Source: Olivibacter sitiensis DSM 17696
GTDB lineage: Bacteria > Bacteroidota > Bacteroidia > Sphingobacteriales > Sphingobacteriaceae
DNA: 64,000 nt
Reading direction: 5' to 3'
Assembly (NCBI RefSeq): GCF_000427965.1
Contig: NZ_ATZA01000016.1
Location: 181 to 64,180, forward strand
Shown here in pieces: positions 8,675 through 16,397 of this stretch (position 1 is its first letter; each line of letters opens with the position of its first letter). A model generated the notes under the pieces. That model worked only from the letters and a program-made list of their open reading frames with translations, made no database searches and was not told the DNA's origin. The position numbers and the translations under genes are program-made.

Positions 8675-8716
8675 TTTAATAAAATGAATGACTTATTTAA
8701 TAAAATGAATGACTTA
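8675..8716. repeat. Perfect 21-bp tandem duplication
   Basis: The unit begins TTTAATAAAATGAATG and ends ACTTA. It is present twice with no spacer and no mismatch. It lies downstream of the hydrolase pseudogene and is probably a recent slippage duplication. Confidence 0.9.
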
Positions 8717-8809
8717 TAAGTTAATCAAGAACCGATAATATATTATTTCTTTTTTTCAAAAAACGTCTCTACTAAGTAATCATTGGAATATCGGCACACC
8801 ACGTGTATT

Positions 8810-9045
8810 TATGTAGATGAAGAAGCAGTAGCTATCATAATATTAGACTTTCTTTATCTAATGTCAAAGAATCACAAGGAATTCGAATCTCTGTAGGAAT
8901 ACATCAGAGGACTGACGCAGTTTTTCTAGACAACCTAACACGAAAGTCTAAAGATTTTGAGTGTAAAAATCGAACTATAAATAACCGAACAATAACAGTT
9001 TGGTTCACAGACTTTTATTGGTATAAAAAAAGAGAAAGTTGTTAA
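8810..9045 (+). pseudogene. Decayed reading frame of unknown identity
   Basis: Two codon-rich stretches in different frames join near 8878. The first reads DEEAVAIIILDFLYLMSKN before a stop at 8894. The second reads RISVGIHQRTDAVFLDNLT and runs to a stop at 9043. Together they look like one small protein with a frameshift and no clear start. I cannot name the family. Confidence 0.35.
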
Positions 9046-9058
9046 CAACTTTCTCTTT
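9029..9058 (-). terminator. Palindromic terminator beside the tRNA-Pro 3'-end copy
   Basis: A perfect 30-bp palindrome with half-site AAAGAGAAAGTTGTT. Read on the minus strand it is followed by a run of T. It lies two bases beyond the tRNA-Pro-like sequence at 9061, which is where a tRNA terminator would be. It may be the original terminator of tRNA-Pro before the element inserted. Confidence 0.7.
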
Positions 9059-9060
9059 AA

Positions 9061-9075
9061 GTCGGGGTGGCAGGA
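9061..9075. repeat. Putative distal attachment site: copy of tRNA-Pro 3' end
   Basis: GTCGGGGTGGCAGGA is identical and in the same orientation to 18845-18859 at the tRNA-Pro 3' end. The next 20 bases remain partly similar with small gaps. The element between the two copies carries an integrase gene next to the tRNA, the standard layout for tRNA-targeting elements. The core length is short and the match is partial beyond it, hence moderate confidence. Confidence 0.6.
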
Positions 9076-9371
9076 AGATTCCATACCTCCGCAAATAGCT
9101 ATCAATCAAATTGTTGAAAATCCTTTTGAAGAACCGCTCACCTTTTTGCTCACATATAGTTTGCTCGGTGATTGGAACAAATATAACGGTCTAAACTAAC
9201 AAAAGGAAACAATTGGCTATAAATCTTACTGGCTGGCGAAAGAAAAGAGAAAGTCCAGCTTTTCACCGTAAATGCCCAAAGCGAGAACAGCCACGGCCAA
9301 GAGCGGTGGGGTTTCGCAGGCCGCAAATGAGCGGGGGCTTCGTTTAGACATTTAGCCATAAATAATAAAAA

Positions 9372-9400
9372 GGACTAACTTGCCTAGTGCCAGTTAGCCC
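9372..9400 (-). terminator. Terminator of the ArsR cargo operon
   Basis: On the minus strand GGGCTAACT and AGTTAGTCC pair around an 11-base loop and are followed by TTTTTATTATT. It lies 35 bases past the stop of the last operon gene (9435). Confidence 0.65.
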
Positions 9401-9434
9401 TATTACGTGTAGCCGGATGTCAATGGCTTCTATT

Positions 9435-9725
9435 TCATTTTGCCAAACTAAAAGTCTGGGGCGACACCTTGTTGTTTTTAGACAACTCGTCCCCTGCTTC
9501 CATATCCATCTGAACCCACGCCAAATGCCATTGTACATTTCCTTGGAAAGTTACTTTTTGGCGGGCGAGTTCGTCAGTTACTCCTTTCAACATTTCCTTA
9601 AAAGTCATCTCTTTTTGTGATTTCATTATGCTGACCAGCGCGTTTTTCAACGTGTCGTACTTATCCTTATCCATTGCAACCGTTTTTTTGGTTGGGTCAG
9701 GGTGTTTCATCTGTAATTTTTCCAT
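9435..9725 (-). CDS. DUF6958-like small protein
   Basis: A 96-residue protein. The layout HPDPTKKTVAMDKDKYDTLKNAL, a middle helix EMTFKEMLKGV, and VQWHLAWVQMDMEA resembles the DUF6958 family as I remember it (winged-helix-like, function unknown). It is the fourth and last gene of the SRPBCC-ArsR-VOC operon, 11 bases after the VOC gene. No membrane or catalytic motif is visible. Confidence 0.65.
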   Translation of the reverse strand: MEKLQMKHPDPTKKTVAMDKDKYDTLKNALVSIMKSQKEMTFKEMLKGVTDELARQKVTFQGNVQWHLAWVQMDMEAGDELSKNNKVSPQTFSLAK

Positions 9726-9736
9726 TCTGATTAATT

Positions 9737-10108
9737 TTATGAGTTAAACTTTGGTGTTTCTCTTATCAGCCATTGGTTACCGTCAGGGTCACTAAGCGAA
9801 GTCATTTTGCCGTGCGGAAAGGTTTGGATATCGGGAACGTCCACGCCTTTAGTCCGCAATGCTTCCACATCTTTTTCAATGTCATCCGTTGAGAGCATAA
9901 GTCCTTTTATACTCCCTGCGGGTGCAAACATTGGCCCCGAACCAAGTGTAATTGTTGTATCATCATCGGGTAGCCCCAGTTGCAGCCAAGTACCGCCGTC
10001 AGGGGTTTGTCCTTCAAAAACCACGATAAATCCAAGTTTATCGGTATAAAACTGTTTTGCTTGTTCCTGATTGCTTACAGGAATGGAAATCATTTCAATG
10101 TTTCTCAT
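9737..10108 (-). CDS. VOC-family (glyoxalase/bleomycin-resistance-like) protein
   Basis: A 123-residue protein with the two beta-alpha-beta-beta-beta repeats of the VOC fold: IEMISIPVSNQEQAKQFYTDKLGF at the start and SLSDPDGNQWLIRE at the end. The latter carries the usual DPDGN turn. VOC enzymes isomerise, cleave or sequester small molecules with a bound metal; substrate cannot be told. Its start overlaps the ArsR stop by four bases, so the two are translationally coupled. Confidence 0.85.
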   Translation of the reverse strand: MRNIEMISIPVSNQEQAKQFYTDKLGFIVVFEGQTPDGGTWLQLGLPDDDTTITLGSGPMFAPAGSIKGLMLSTDDIEKDVEALRTKGVDVPDIQTFPHGKMTSLSDPDGNQWLIRETPKFNS

Positions 10109-10437
10109 TTTTTTTGATTTTTATGTTTATTTAAAAGATTTTCCAGTTTTTGGACTTGATTGTTCCAATATTGCTCGAAGAAATCCATCCAGGTTTTTAT
10201 TTCGTCAAATCCAGCTTGGTTCAGGTAGCAAATCCGTTCCCTGCCAACTTCTTCTATGGTTATAAATCCCGTATGATAGAGTACTTTGATGTGTTTTGAG
10301 ATAGCGGGACGGCTGATGTCGAAATGCTCGGAAATATCGTTTATCGACTTTTCGCCTTTGGAAAGTAAAGTCAAAATATGCCTCCTGTTGGGGTCTGCTA
10401 TCGCCTGAAAACTATCTATGGAAGATGAGTAGGTCAT
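10105..10437 (-). CDS. ArsR-family winged-helix repressor
   Basis: A 110-residue regulator: ADPNRRHILTLLSKGEKSINDIS, then the recognition helix SRPAISKHIKVLYHTGFI and wing VGRERICYLN. No cysteine-rich metal site is seen in the ArsR positions, so it is more like the non-metal ArsR regulators paired with SRPBCC proteins. It overlaps both operon neighbours by four bases. The operon promoter has two GTAAC/GTTAC dyads (10866-10911), good candidates for its own operators. Confidence 0.9.
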   Translation of the reverse strand: MTYSSSIDSFQAIADPNRRHILTLLSKGEKSINDISEHFDISRPAISKHIKVLYHTGFITIEEVGRERICYLNQAGFDEIKTWMDFFEQYWNNQVQKLENLLNKHKNQKK

Positions 10438-10862
10438 TTCAATGCTGTTTTAAGTTTTTTTATGATATGGTTTTTCCACCCAAGCTCCATAATGAAACTG
10501 GTCATGACATTTTTTAAGCCCTCAAAACCTGAATGCTCAAGTTCCAAGGTGGTTCCTGTTCCATTGGGTTTAAGTCGCCACGTTACGACCGTGTCTAACG
10601 TGATGACACCTTTTTCCGGTCCCGCTTTAAAGGAGTAGGATAGTTTTTCGTTCGGGACTACTTCCAAAACTTTATGGTACATCATTCCGTCCCATCCCCG
10701 TTTGGGCTTTGCGGACTGTTTTTGTGTAAACTCAAAGCCCACAACAGGCTCAAAAGATTTGATTTCAGTCCATTGACTGAGCAGTTCGGGATTGGTCAGG
10801 TATTTCCAGATTGTTTCGGGTGGATGAGGGAATTGCCATCTAAGGTGTATGTTTCTCTTCAT
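10434..10862 (-). CDS. SRPBCC (AHSA1-like) protein
   Basis: A 142-residue START-like fold protein (FPHPPETIWKYLTNPELLSQWT at the start, LELEHSGFEG near the end). These proteins bind hydrophobic small ligands or act as co-chaperone-like factors. An ATG 33 bases further upstream exists, but it would lie on the promoter's -7 element; ATG 10862 is chosen. First gene of a four-gene operon with ArsR, VOC and DUF6958-like genes. ArsR-SRPBCC pairs are frequent in many bacteria; the ligand is unknown. Confidence 0.85.
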   Translation of the reverse strand: MKRNIHLRWQFPHPPETIWKYLTNPELLSQWTEIKSFEPVVGFEFTQKQSAKPKRGWDGMMYHKVLEVVPNEKLSYSFKAGPEKGVITLDTVVTWRLKPNGTGTTLELEHSGFEGLKNVMTSFIMELGWKNHIIKKLKTALK

Positions 10863-10865
10863 TAT

Positions 10866-10916
10866 GCGTAACTCTAAGGTTACGCAAATATACATGTAAC
10901 CTTTGGGTTACGCAAT
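10866..10916 (-). promoter_or_regulatory. Promoter and two ArsR operators
   Basis: On the minus strand a perfect -7 element TATATTTG (complement of 10885-10892) is 20 bp from an ATTG -33 core (complement of 10913-10916). GTAACC-TTTG-GGTTAC (10896-10911) sits between the two elements. GCGTAAC-N6-GTTACGC (10866-10885) covers the expected start of transcription. Repressor bound at either dyad would block the polymerase, so autoregulation by the ArsR protein is likely. Confidence 0.75.
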
Positions 10917-10958
10917 ATTTTTTAAGATTTTCTATCAAATGGTAGTATTTTTTTATAC

Positions 10959-11645
10959 TTACCTACGCCTGTTCCCAATCCCTCTTTGTTTGTTCTCTGG
11001 CTTTTGTCGCTTTTCAAGTTGGGAAGAAAGGTCATTAATCCGTTGGATAGCTATTTCAAGCAACCTGTCATTGAATTGGGAATTAAACCAACCGATATTA
11101 GGATTCAGTACCACATGCTTTCCGTGTTCTTTCAGGTAGTAGGCAATAACGGGAGCTATACCCTTTATGCTTGTATCCACGAATTCCACACGGTCGTAGC
11201 GGTGCATATTTTCCTGCACTCGCTTTATGCCCTCTTCATAATTAAAGATAATTTCTTCCGTGTCAATGAAATGTCCTCCCAATCTGACACGAGTGTCCAC
11301 ACGTATTGTCGCTGTCTCCACATCCTCCAACCCGAAATAGATAAGGTTGGTTTCATATCCGGCATTTTTGAATGTTTCTGTTATCTCGATGGCAAGGTCA
11401 TTGGAATAGTTGCTTTCAAAGGCAAAATCACTGCGTTGGACGATGGCTTCATCTCTTTCGTTTTCCAAGCGTGTAGGCACACCACCTTTTAGTTTTTCAG
11501 GATCATAGTCCGGATACTTCTGTAACAATTCGGCGTATACCAAATCACCGTTGAAGATATGTGTGCCTTTCGGTATATGTTCATGGCCATAAGTTGACTT
11601 GCCCGCCCCGTTCGGACCGGCAAGGATAAAAAACTGCGGTTTCAT
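10959..11645 (-). CDS. Zeta-toxin-family kinase
   Basis: A 228-residue P-loop protein: AGPNGAGKST (Walker A) close to the N-terminus, FNGDLVYAE, and RLGGHFIDTEEI, as in zeta toxins that phosphorylate UDP-N-acetylamino sugars and block wall synthesis. The C-terminus is basic. It begins seven bases after a gene for a small partner (11652-12122) and lies at the end of the mobilization operon, where it may act as an addiction module for the element. A non-toxic nucleotide kinase role is possible. Confidence 0.82.
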   Translation of the reverse strand: MKPQFFILAGPNGAGKSTYGHEHIPKGTHIFNGDLVYAELLQKYPDYDPEKLKGGVPTRLENERDEAIVQRSDFAFESNYSNDLAIEITETFKNAGYETNLIYFGLEDVETATIRVDTRVRLGGHFIDTEEIIFNYEEGIKRVQENMHRYDRVEFVDTSIKGIAPVIAYYLKEHGKHVVLNPNIGWFNSQFNDRLLEIAIQRINDLSSQLEKRQKPENKQRGIGNRRR

Positions 11646-11651
11646 GGCTGA

Positions 11652-12122
11652 TTATTTGGCTATGGAAAGCTTCGACCAATATCCCTTGCCAGCAGGCAAT
11701 AGCGATTTCAATACCGAGTAGCTTCGTGTAGCCATATCGTAGCTGACCAAATCTTCCGAGCCATCGGGATTTGCCCTGATAAATTCCTTTGGTGCTTTGG
11801 CCCGTTCGTCACGGTAGAACATGGGAACGCCCATTGAAAAGGCTTCCCTGTGGATGTCCTCGGTGATCTTTGCCGTTTTTTCATTGGTTTCGGCAACCGT
11901 CAACCCATTGGGCATCAACTGGTCAAGGTTTCTTTTTTCGTTGTCCCTATCAGATTGCAGGTTATCGAAATAATCAAAGAATTTCGAGCCTGTTTTCAAA
12001 CTTTCTTTCAATTCCTTGAAGTCATCCGTAGGGATAAGCACACCTGAAATTGCTCCTTGTTCGTCCCTTATTTCCTTTAGTTTCATAACATCTGCGCTCA
12101 TGGTACTTACAAATTTAGTCAT
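11652..12122 (-). CDS. Putative partner (antitoxin) of the zeta-like kinase
   Basis: A 156-residue soluble protein. MKLKEIRDEQGAISGVLIPTDDFKELKESL near the start resembles the strand-helix opening of Phd-like antitoxins. The rest, including GVPMFYRDERAKAPKEFI and DLVSYD, has no family I know. The frame is open upstream into the preceding gene, but the ATG at 12122 follows that gene's stop by nine bases and gives a sensible start. An antitoxin role rests on position directly before the toxin gene. Confidence 0.55.
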   Translation of the reverse strand: MTKFVSTMSADVMKLKEIRDEQGAISGVLIPTDDFKELKESLKTGSKFFDYFDNLQSDRDNEKRNLDQLMPNGLTVAETNEKTAKITEDIHREAFSMGVPMFYRDERAKAPKEFIRANPDGSEDLVSYDMATRSYSVLKSLLPAGKGYWSKLSIAK

Positions 12123-12130
12123 TTTCTGCT

Positions 12131-12787
12131 TTATTTTAAATTCCTGTCTTTTTGCTCTTTCAACCGCTTCAATCTTTCGGTTGCCTGCTCTGCCTGCTCT
12201 TTGGATTGCCTTGCCGCTTCTTCGGCTTTGGTAATGGCAAACAATCTTGCTTCTTCCTGCCCCACCCAAGCTGCCAATTTCTTCGGGCTATCATGGTACA
12301 TTGAATCCACATCCAAAAATATTTTTGGATATACCAGCTTGACCGTTCGCATCTTAATATCGCTGCCGTGCAAAGTGGAGTTATCCCTCCAAAGCTGAAT
12401 GCTGGCGAAAAGAGAGAAAACGGCAACAAGAAACAGGACAACACCGGCAATTATATAGGGTCGCTGCCTGCCCGTAAGACGATGCACTATTTCGACCTTT
12501 ATCTTCCGTGGAAATTCCTTTATTAGTGTTTCCTGCATGGTCTGTTGCTCGCCGATAGCCGTGACAAGGTTACTACTGGCGGTAGCCTGTTTACGGATGG
12601 ATTCTTTCAACCCTGTAAGCATATCATCCGTTAAAAGATGTTCCAGTTGTCCGCTGATATATGCCAGTTCTGCCGAATAGTCTTTGGTTTCGGATTGCTG
12701 TTTTTCGATTTGTTGCACACGTTTGTCCATCCTTACTATTATATCCTGTTGGTCTTTTACAGTGGTCTGTAATTCCTGTTCGTTCAT
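12131..12787 (-). CDS. Mobilization-associated coiled-coil membrane protein, copy 2
   Basis: A 218-residue homologue of the protein at 578-1237: the same MNEQELQT-VKDQQ start, an N-terminal coiled coil, one membrane segment near residues 110-130 (YIIAGVVLFLVAVFSLFASI), and a Lys/Glu/Arg-rich tail. The ends are well conserved while the middle (residues 45-95) has diverged strongly. That pattern suggests the membrane anchor and tail matter most. It follows relaxase copy 2 by 12 bases and precedes the zeta pair. Confidence 0.7.
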   Translation of the reverse strand: MNEQELQTTVKDQQDIIVRMDKRVQQIEKQQSETKDYSAELAYISGQLEHLLTDDMLTGLKESIRKQATASSNLVTAIGEQQTMQETLIKEFPRKIKVEIVHRLTGRQRPYIIAGVVLFLVAVFSLFASIQLWRDNSTLHGSDIKMRTVKLVYPKIFLDVDSMYHDSPKKLAAWVGQEEARLFAITKAEEAARQSKEQAEQATERLKRLKEQKDRNLK

Positions 12788-12799
12788 TTCTTTAATGTT

Positions 12800-13771
12800 T
12801 TATCTGCTGATTCCTCTTGATTGTTCTTGCCCCGGTTTCTTTTTTTTCCTGCGCCATATCGGGTCGGGTTCAGGTTCTGGCGTTACTGGGGTAAACGCAG
12901 CATCCAAAAAAGCTCCAAGCACTTCTGTTGCCACCTCCAATCCATGCGCTATGGGTTTCTCCTGTTGCCCAAGTACCTCCCTTATCTGGTCGGCAAGTGT
13001 GGGGCTTTCCGTGGCGGAGCGCGTTATTCCCATTGCTCGGTTTTCGCTTAGTTGTTTCTCCATCCCTGCAAAGCTGAATTTGCGGTCGATAGCCGAGCCT
13101 TTGAACTTCACGCCGTCCTTTTCAAAGGAAATACCCTGCACCTCATTCGTTCCGCTACGGTACTTGTAATGGATACCGATGCCCTGCCTTGCAAGCATCA
13201 TTTCGACCTGCTTCCATGCGGTGGCTTTCGCCATCGCGGATTTAAGCGCATCGTGTATGGCATAACGAAGTTTGTCGTTACCCCGAAGTGCCTGCCTGTT
13301 AACCTTTGCCTTGCCCTTGCCGATATGGTAACCGTAACGCTCGGTCATCTCCCTGCATATCTTTCGGCTTTTGTGCCAGTGGTTATAGTTGCCAATGGTC
13401 TTGCCATCATTGTCCACACGGTTATATACGATATGTACGTGTGGGTGTTTCTTATCCGTATGCAGTACGGTCATGTACTGGGTATTCTTGATGCCCATCT
13501 TCTCCATGTATTCCCGTGCGTGCCGTGCCATTTTCTCTAAGGTAAGCTTAGCCCTATCCTCGTTGCTCCAACTAAGCACGGTATGCCCCACGGCATTGCC
13601 AAGCTGTGGGCGCATCCTGCGCTGTGCATTCAAATCGGCAATGGTGGCTTTGGTGCTGTAATCCCTAACGCCTGCCGAATCCAAAACAACGGACTTTTCA
13701 CGTTCCAACAGGTAGCGCACGCAACCGCCGAAACTCTTACCCGTAATAACCTTAGCTATCATCCTTACCAA
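12800..13771 (-). CDS. MOBP-type relaxase, copy 2
   Basis: A 323-residue relaxase with SFGGCVRYLLER (catalytic Tyr about residue 20), HTVLSWSNEDR and HTDKKHPHVHIVYNRV. The catalytic half is nearly the same as copy 1, and differences cluster in the last 70 residues, where this copy has an insertion (about residues 255-300). That C-terminal divergence may alter partner or oriT choice. It overlaps the mobC copy by 20 bases, as in copy 1. Confidence 0.9.
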   Translation of the reverse strand: MVRMIAKVITGKSFGGCVRYLLEREKSVVLDSAGVRDYSTKATIADLNAQRRMRPQLGNAVGHTVLSWSNEDRAKLTLEKMARHAREYMEKMGIKNTQYMTVLHTDKKHPHVHIVYNRVDNDGKTIGNYNHWHKSRKICREMTERYGYHIGKGKAKVNRQALRGNDKLRYAIHDALKSAMAKATAWKQVEMMLARQGIGIHYKYRSGTNEVQGISFEKDGVKFKGSAIDRKFSFAGMEKQLSENRAMGITRSATESPTLADQIREVLGQQEKPIAHGLEVATEVLGAFLDAAFTPVTPEPEPDPIWRRKKKKPGQEQSRGISR

Positions 13772-14132
13772 TCCTTTCCATTAACCGCTCCACTTCGTTC
13801 AGTAATCTGCGCAGATCCGTCATGATTGACACAAGCCCTCCCTTGTGTGCAAGCTTGGTCAGCTGGTTGAGGTTGTTCGCCATGCCCGACAATGTACGCA
13901 GATGTGCTGTTTCTTTTTCTGACAGCCTCGGCCTTATCGTGGCAACCTTTGCGGACTGCCGAAACCAATCGCTTATCCGCATGCCCGCATTTCTCGCTTT
14001 CCCTGCAATCGCCAAACGTTCGGTTGGGGTTATCCTAACCACGAGCGAAACGCTTCGGGTGATGGCTTTTTTCGGACGGCCACGCCTGCGTGTTTTTCCG
14101 TCCGTCTCCTTTTCTTTCGCCAATTTTTTCAT
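13752..14132 (-). CDS. MobC-like relaxosome protein, copy 2
   Basis: A 126-residue MobC homologue with the RGRPKKAITRSVSLVVRIT start and LSGMANNLNQLTKLAH motif. It differs from copy 1 at seven positions, three of them in a short stretch near residues 109-112. Its role is to bind oriT with the relaxase. It is encoded directly after the second candidate oriT. Confidence 0.88.
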   Translation of the reverse strand: MKKLAKEKETDGKTRRRGRPKKAITRSVSLVVRITPTERLAIAGKARNAGMRISDWFRQSAKVATIRPRLSEKETAHLRTLSGMANNLNQLTKLAHKGGLVSIMTDLRRLLNEVERLMERIGKDDS

Positions 14133-14327
14133 TGGCGAACCTCCCCAAGTTTACGGACTGCGACCATCGGGAGCATCCGCCGTTCCCCACACCGCGGAGC
14201 GTGGGGAAACGGTTTTTTGCATTGCAAAAAAATAAACTTGCTCCTTACAGGGCGACAAAGGTTTACCTTTGGAGTACTGACTGCGGATAGCGTGTCTTTC
14301 CGGTGTTCTTTCCGCTCTTTACAGGTG
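14133..14327. other. Candidate oriT region, copy 2
   Basis: Same architecture as 2559-2773: TTCCCCAC/GTGGGGAA hairpin (about 14183-14209), TTTTTTGCA-T-TGCAAAAAA (about 14213-14232), and CAAAGGT-tt-ACCTTTG (about 14256-14271). Stems are conserved against copy 1 and loop and flank bases differ. It may be the functional origin of this element; the nick position is not determinable from the sequence alone. Confidence 0.6.
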
Positions 14328-14606
14328 CTATTCGCCATCTTCCCCTCCCTCCATCAGCTTTTGGATGTCCTCGTATTTGTAGTACATCAGTCCACCGATT
14401 TTGGTGTAGGGCAACGTACCGTTCATCCGCAGGTTTTGGAGTGTACCCGCCGATATGCCGAGCAACTTGCGCACCTCGTAGCTTTTGAGCCATGCCCTCG
14501 GCTCGTGTCCATGTTTTTTCGGGTGAGGGTTGTGCTTTCTGATTTCCTCGAACAGTTCCTTTTTGAATTTTTCGAGGTCATCCCTCGTGATAAGCTCTAC
14601 GTTCAT
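14328..14606 (-). CDS. Small excisionase-like HTH protein, copy 2
   Basis: A 92-residue winged-helix protein (LKSYEVRKLLGISAGTLQNLR and IGGLMYYKYEDIQKLM) with an acidic tail EGGEDGE that copy 1 lost through a stop codon. Probably an excisionase or regulator for the integrase and mobilization genes nearby. It lies between the unknown 260-residue gene and the candidate oriT on the same strand. Confidence 0.82.
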   Translation of the reverse strand: MNVELITRDDLEKFKKELFEEIRKHNPHPKKHGHEPRAWLKSYEVRKLLGISAGTLQNLRMNGTLPYTKIGGLMYYKYEDIQKLMEGGEDGE

Positions 14607-14711
14607 CTTTCCTCCTTTTCTTTACGTTAAACCATGTTTCAGACGACCGGAATCCAAATACATTTCCAGTCGCTTTTGGTACAAAGTAAAGGGGGAACGA
14701 TAGGTAAAAGA

Positions 14712-14734
14712 TGACCATTGTGGGCGTTTGGTCA
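14712..14734. promoter_or_regulatory. Conserved dyad TGACCA-N11-TGGTCA, copy 2
   Basis: Same arms and spacing as at 3141-3163, again about 105 bp upstream of the small HTH gene. Further GGTCAC words follow at 14729 and 14741. Conservation of arms in two diverged modules argues for a bound protein. Confidence 0.5.
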
Positions 14735-14800
14735 CTTATAGGTCACTTCCATCTTCTGTTTAAAATGGAAGTTTTTGGAATTAGTGAAGGAGAGAAAGCA

Positions 14801-15583
14801 TTATTTACCTTTCACATCGTTCTTTTTAGTCACGATGCTATACAATTTATGTTTTTCCTGTATTAGCCGATATTTAACGCCCGGATTATCTTTGTTTGCA
14901 GGGAAATAACTCCTTAGTGTCTGTTGGTTGATTTCTTCTTCCCCATGTTGGAAATATTTACATATCAGCTTCACCCAAACGGTTTCGGTCGATGGGGCTA
15001 ATAGATGGGTATCATCCCTTTCCGGAAGTGTCAAAACTGGCAATTGCTGGATGATGTCAACAAAGGGATAAAGGTAGCCTTTGGTTATCCTGATTTTTTG
15101 GTCGGTTTCAAATGCTTTCATCTCCTTGATAAGCTCGTCCTTTTCCGCAAGTTCCTTTTTCAGCGAGGCAATCTCCGAATCGTACCGTGTGATGGTGATG
15201 TCCACGGGATCACGGTAGCCGTAGGTATTGATTGATATGAGATAGTCACGGAATGTCCGCAGGCATTTTAGGTTGACACGGTTCCGGGCATGTTTACGGG
15301 AAAAGGGGGATTGTTTGCGGATAAATTCGATATGGTCTGCCACGATTTCCCTTACGAGTTCATAAAACTCTGCTTCGGTACATTTCCCTGTGCTTACGGC
15401 ATACTCCATGTGATAATGATAATATTGTTCCTGTTCTTCGTTACCTATTACGTACAGCCGTGTAAGAAAATGATTGTCATCGTAGTAGTTCCAAAACCCG
15501 ATGGGGCTACCGATGTCGTATCGGTGTTTTCTTCTGCTGAAAGGTCGGCGTATCTTGAAATAGGTATCCCTCATGGCAATCAC
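14801..15583 (-). CDS. Island protein of unknown function, 260 residues
   Basis: A soluble, basic protein. The N-terminal part is rich in aromatic and charged residues (KIRRPFSRRKHRYDIGS, YYHYHMEYA), a helical coiled-coil segment lies at about 135-165 (SEIASLKKELAEKDELIKEM), and the C-terminal part includes TETVWVKLICKYFQHGEEE. No catalytic motif is evident. It sits between the integrase and HTH genes, where Bacteroidota elements often keep excision or replication accessory genes; that is the only functional hint. Start could be ATG 15583 or ATG 15574. Confidence 0.7.
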   Translation of the reverse strand: MIAMRDTYFKIRRPFSRRKHRYDIGSPIGFWNYYDDNHFLTRLYVIGNEEQEQYYHYHMEYAVSTGKCTEAEFYELVREIVADHIEFIRKQSPFSRKHARNRVNLKCLRTFRDYLISINTYGYRDPVDITITRYDSEIASLKKELAEKDELIKEMKAFETDQKIRITKGYLYPFVDIIQQLPVLTLPERDDTHLLAPSTETVWVKLICKYFQHGEEEINQQTLRSYFPANKDNPGVKYRLIQEKHKLYSIVTKKNDVKGK

Positions 15584-15604
15584 TTTTGAACACTTGAAAT
15601 AAAA

Positions 15605-15634
15605 AAGAGACAGTCACCTATTGGGCTGTCTCTT
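15605..15634 (-). terminator. Terminator of the integrase gene
   Basis: AAGAGACAG and CTGTCTCTT pair around a 12-base loop. On the minus strand the stem runs into TTTTTTATTT. It lies 38 bases past the integrase stop at 15672. Confidence 0.75.
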
Positions 15635-16397
15635 ACAAAATTACTTAATTCAGGGGGATTTTTACGTTGGCTTACCTTGCGGCTGCCATGCGCTCCCTTA
15701 GATTCTGCATATCCTCGCTCAACTTGTGTTCGACCACCTTTGCGTAAATCTGCGTAGTGCGGATGCTCGTATGTCCGAGCATCTTGCTCACCGATTCGAT
15801 GGGTACACCGTTGCTCAATGTGACCGTGGTGGCAAACGTGTGTCGTGCGATATGGAATGTAAGCGTTTTATTGATTTCGCATATGTCCGCTATCTCCTTT
15901 AGATATCCGTTCATCCGTTGGTTGGAAATTACAGGGAACAGTTTATCACCGTTGGATGCTTTCGGATGGTCATGGTACTTCGTTATGAGTGCGGATGCCT
16001 GTGGCAAAAGGGGTACTTTAACCACCGTTTCCGTTTTCTGCCTGTTGGTGACCAACCAATCCCCACCGTCTATGCCTTTCACGATGTTGCCCCTTGTAAG
16101 GTTTGCCATATCAATATAGGCAAGCCCTGTAAAGCAACTGAAAAGAAACATATCGAGTACCGATTGCAAGCGTTCGATGGAAAACGTCTTATCAGCCAGT
16201 ATGTCCAGTTCTTGTTGTGTTAGATGCCCCCTTTCCACTTTATCAAAGTGGAGCTTGTATTTGGCAAAAGGGTCTTTCGCAAGCCAGTCCATCATTACAG
16301 CCATGTTGACCATCTTGCGAAATCGCTCAATGTGCTTCATGATACCATTGTTATTGAGCGGTTTGTGGTGATCTTTCGGTTTGTACTTTCGTAGATA

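Larger units (their letters stand above)
8551..9434. other. Junction zone between the two island parts
   Basis: Nearly 900 bases without an intact gene. It contains a perfect tandem duplication (8675-8716), a decayed reading frame (8810-9045), a strong palindromic terminator (9029-9058), a 15-bp copy of the tRNA-Pro 3' end (9061-9075), two CTCAC words at 9137-9153, and a terminator for the operon to its right (9372-9400). The remaining sequence shows nothing I can name. Confidence 0.6.
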
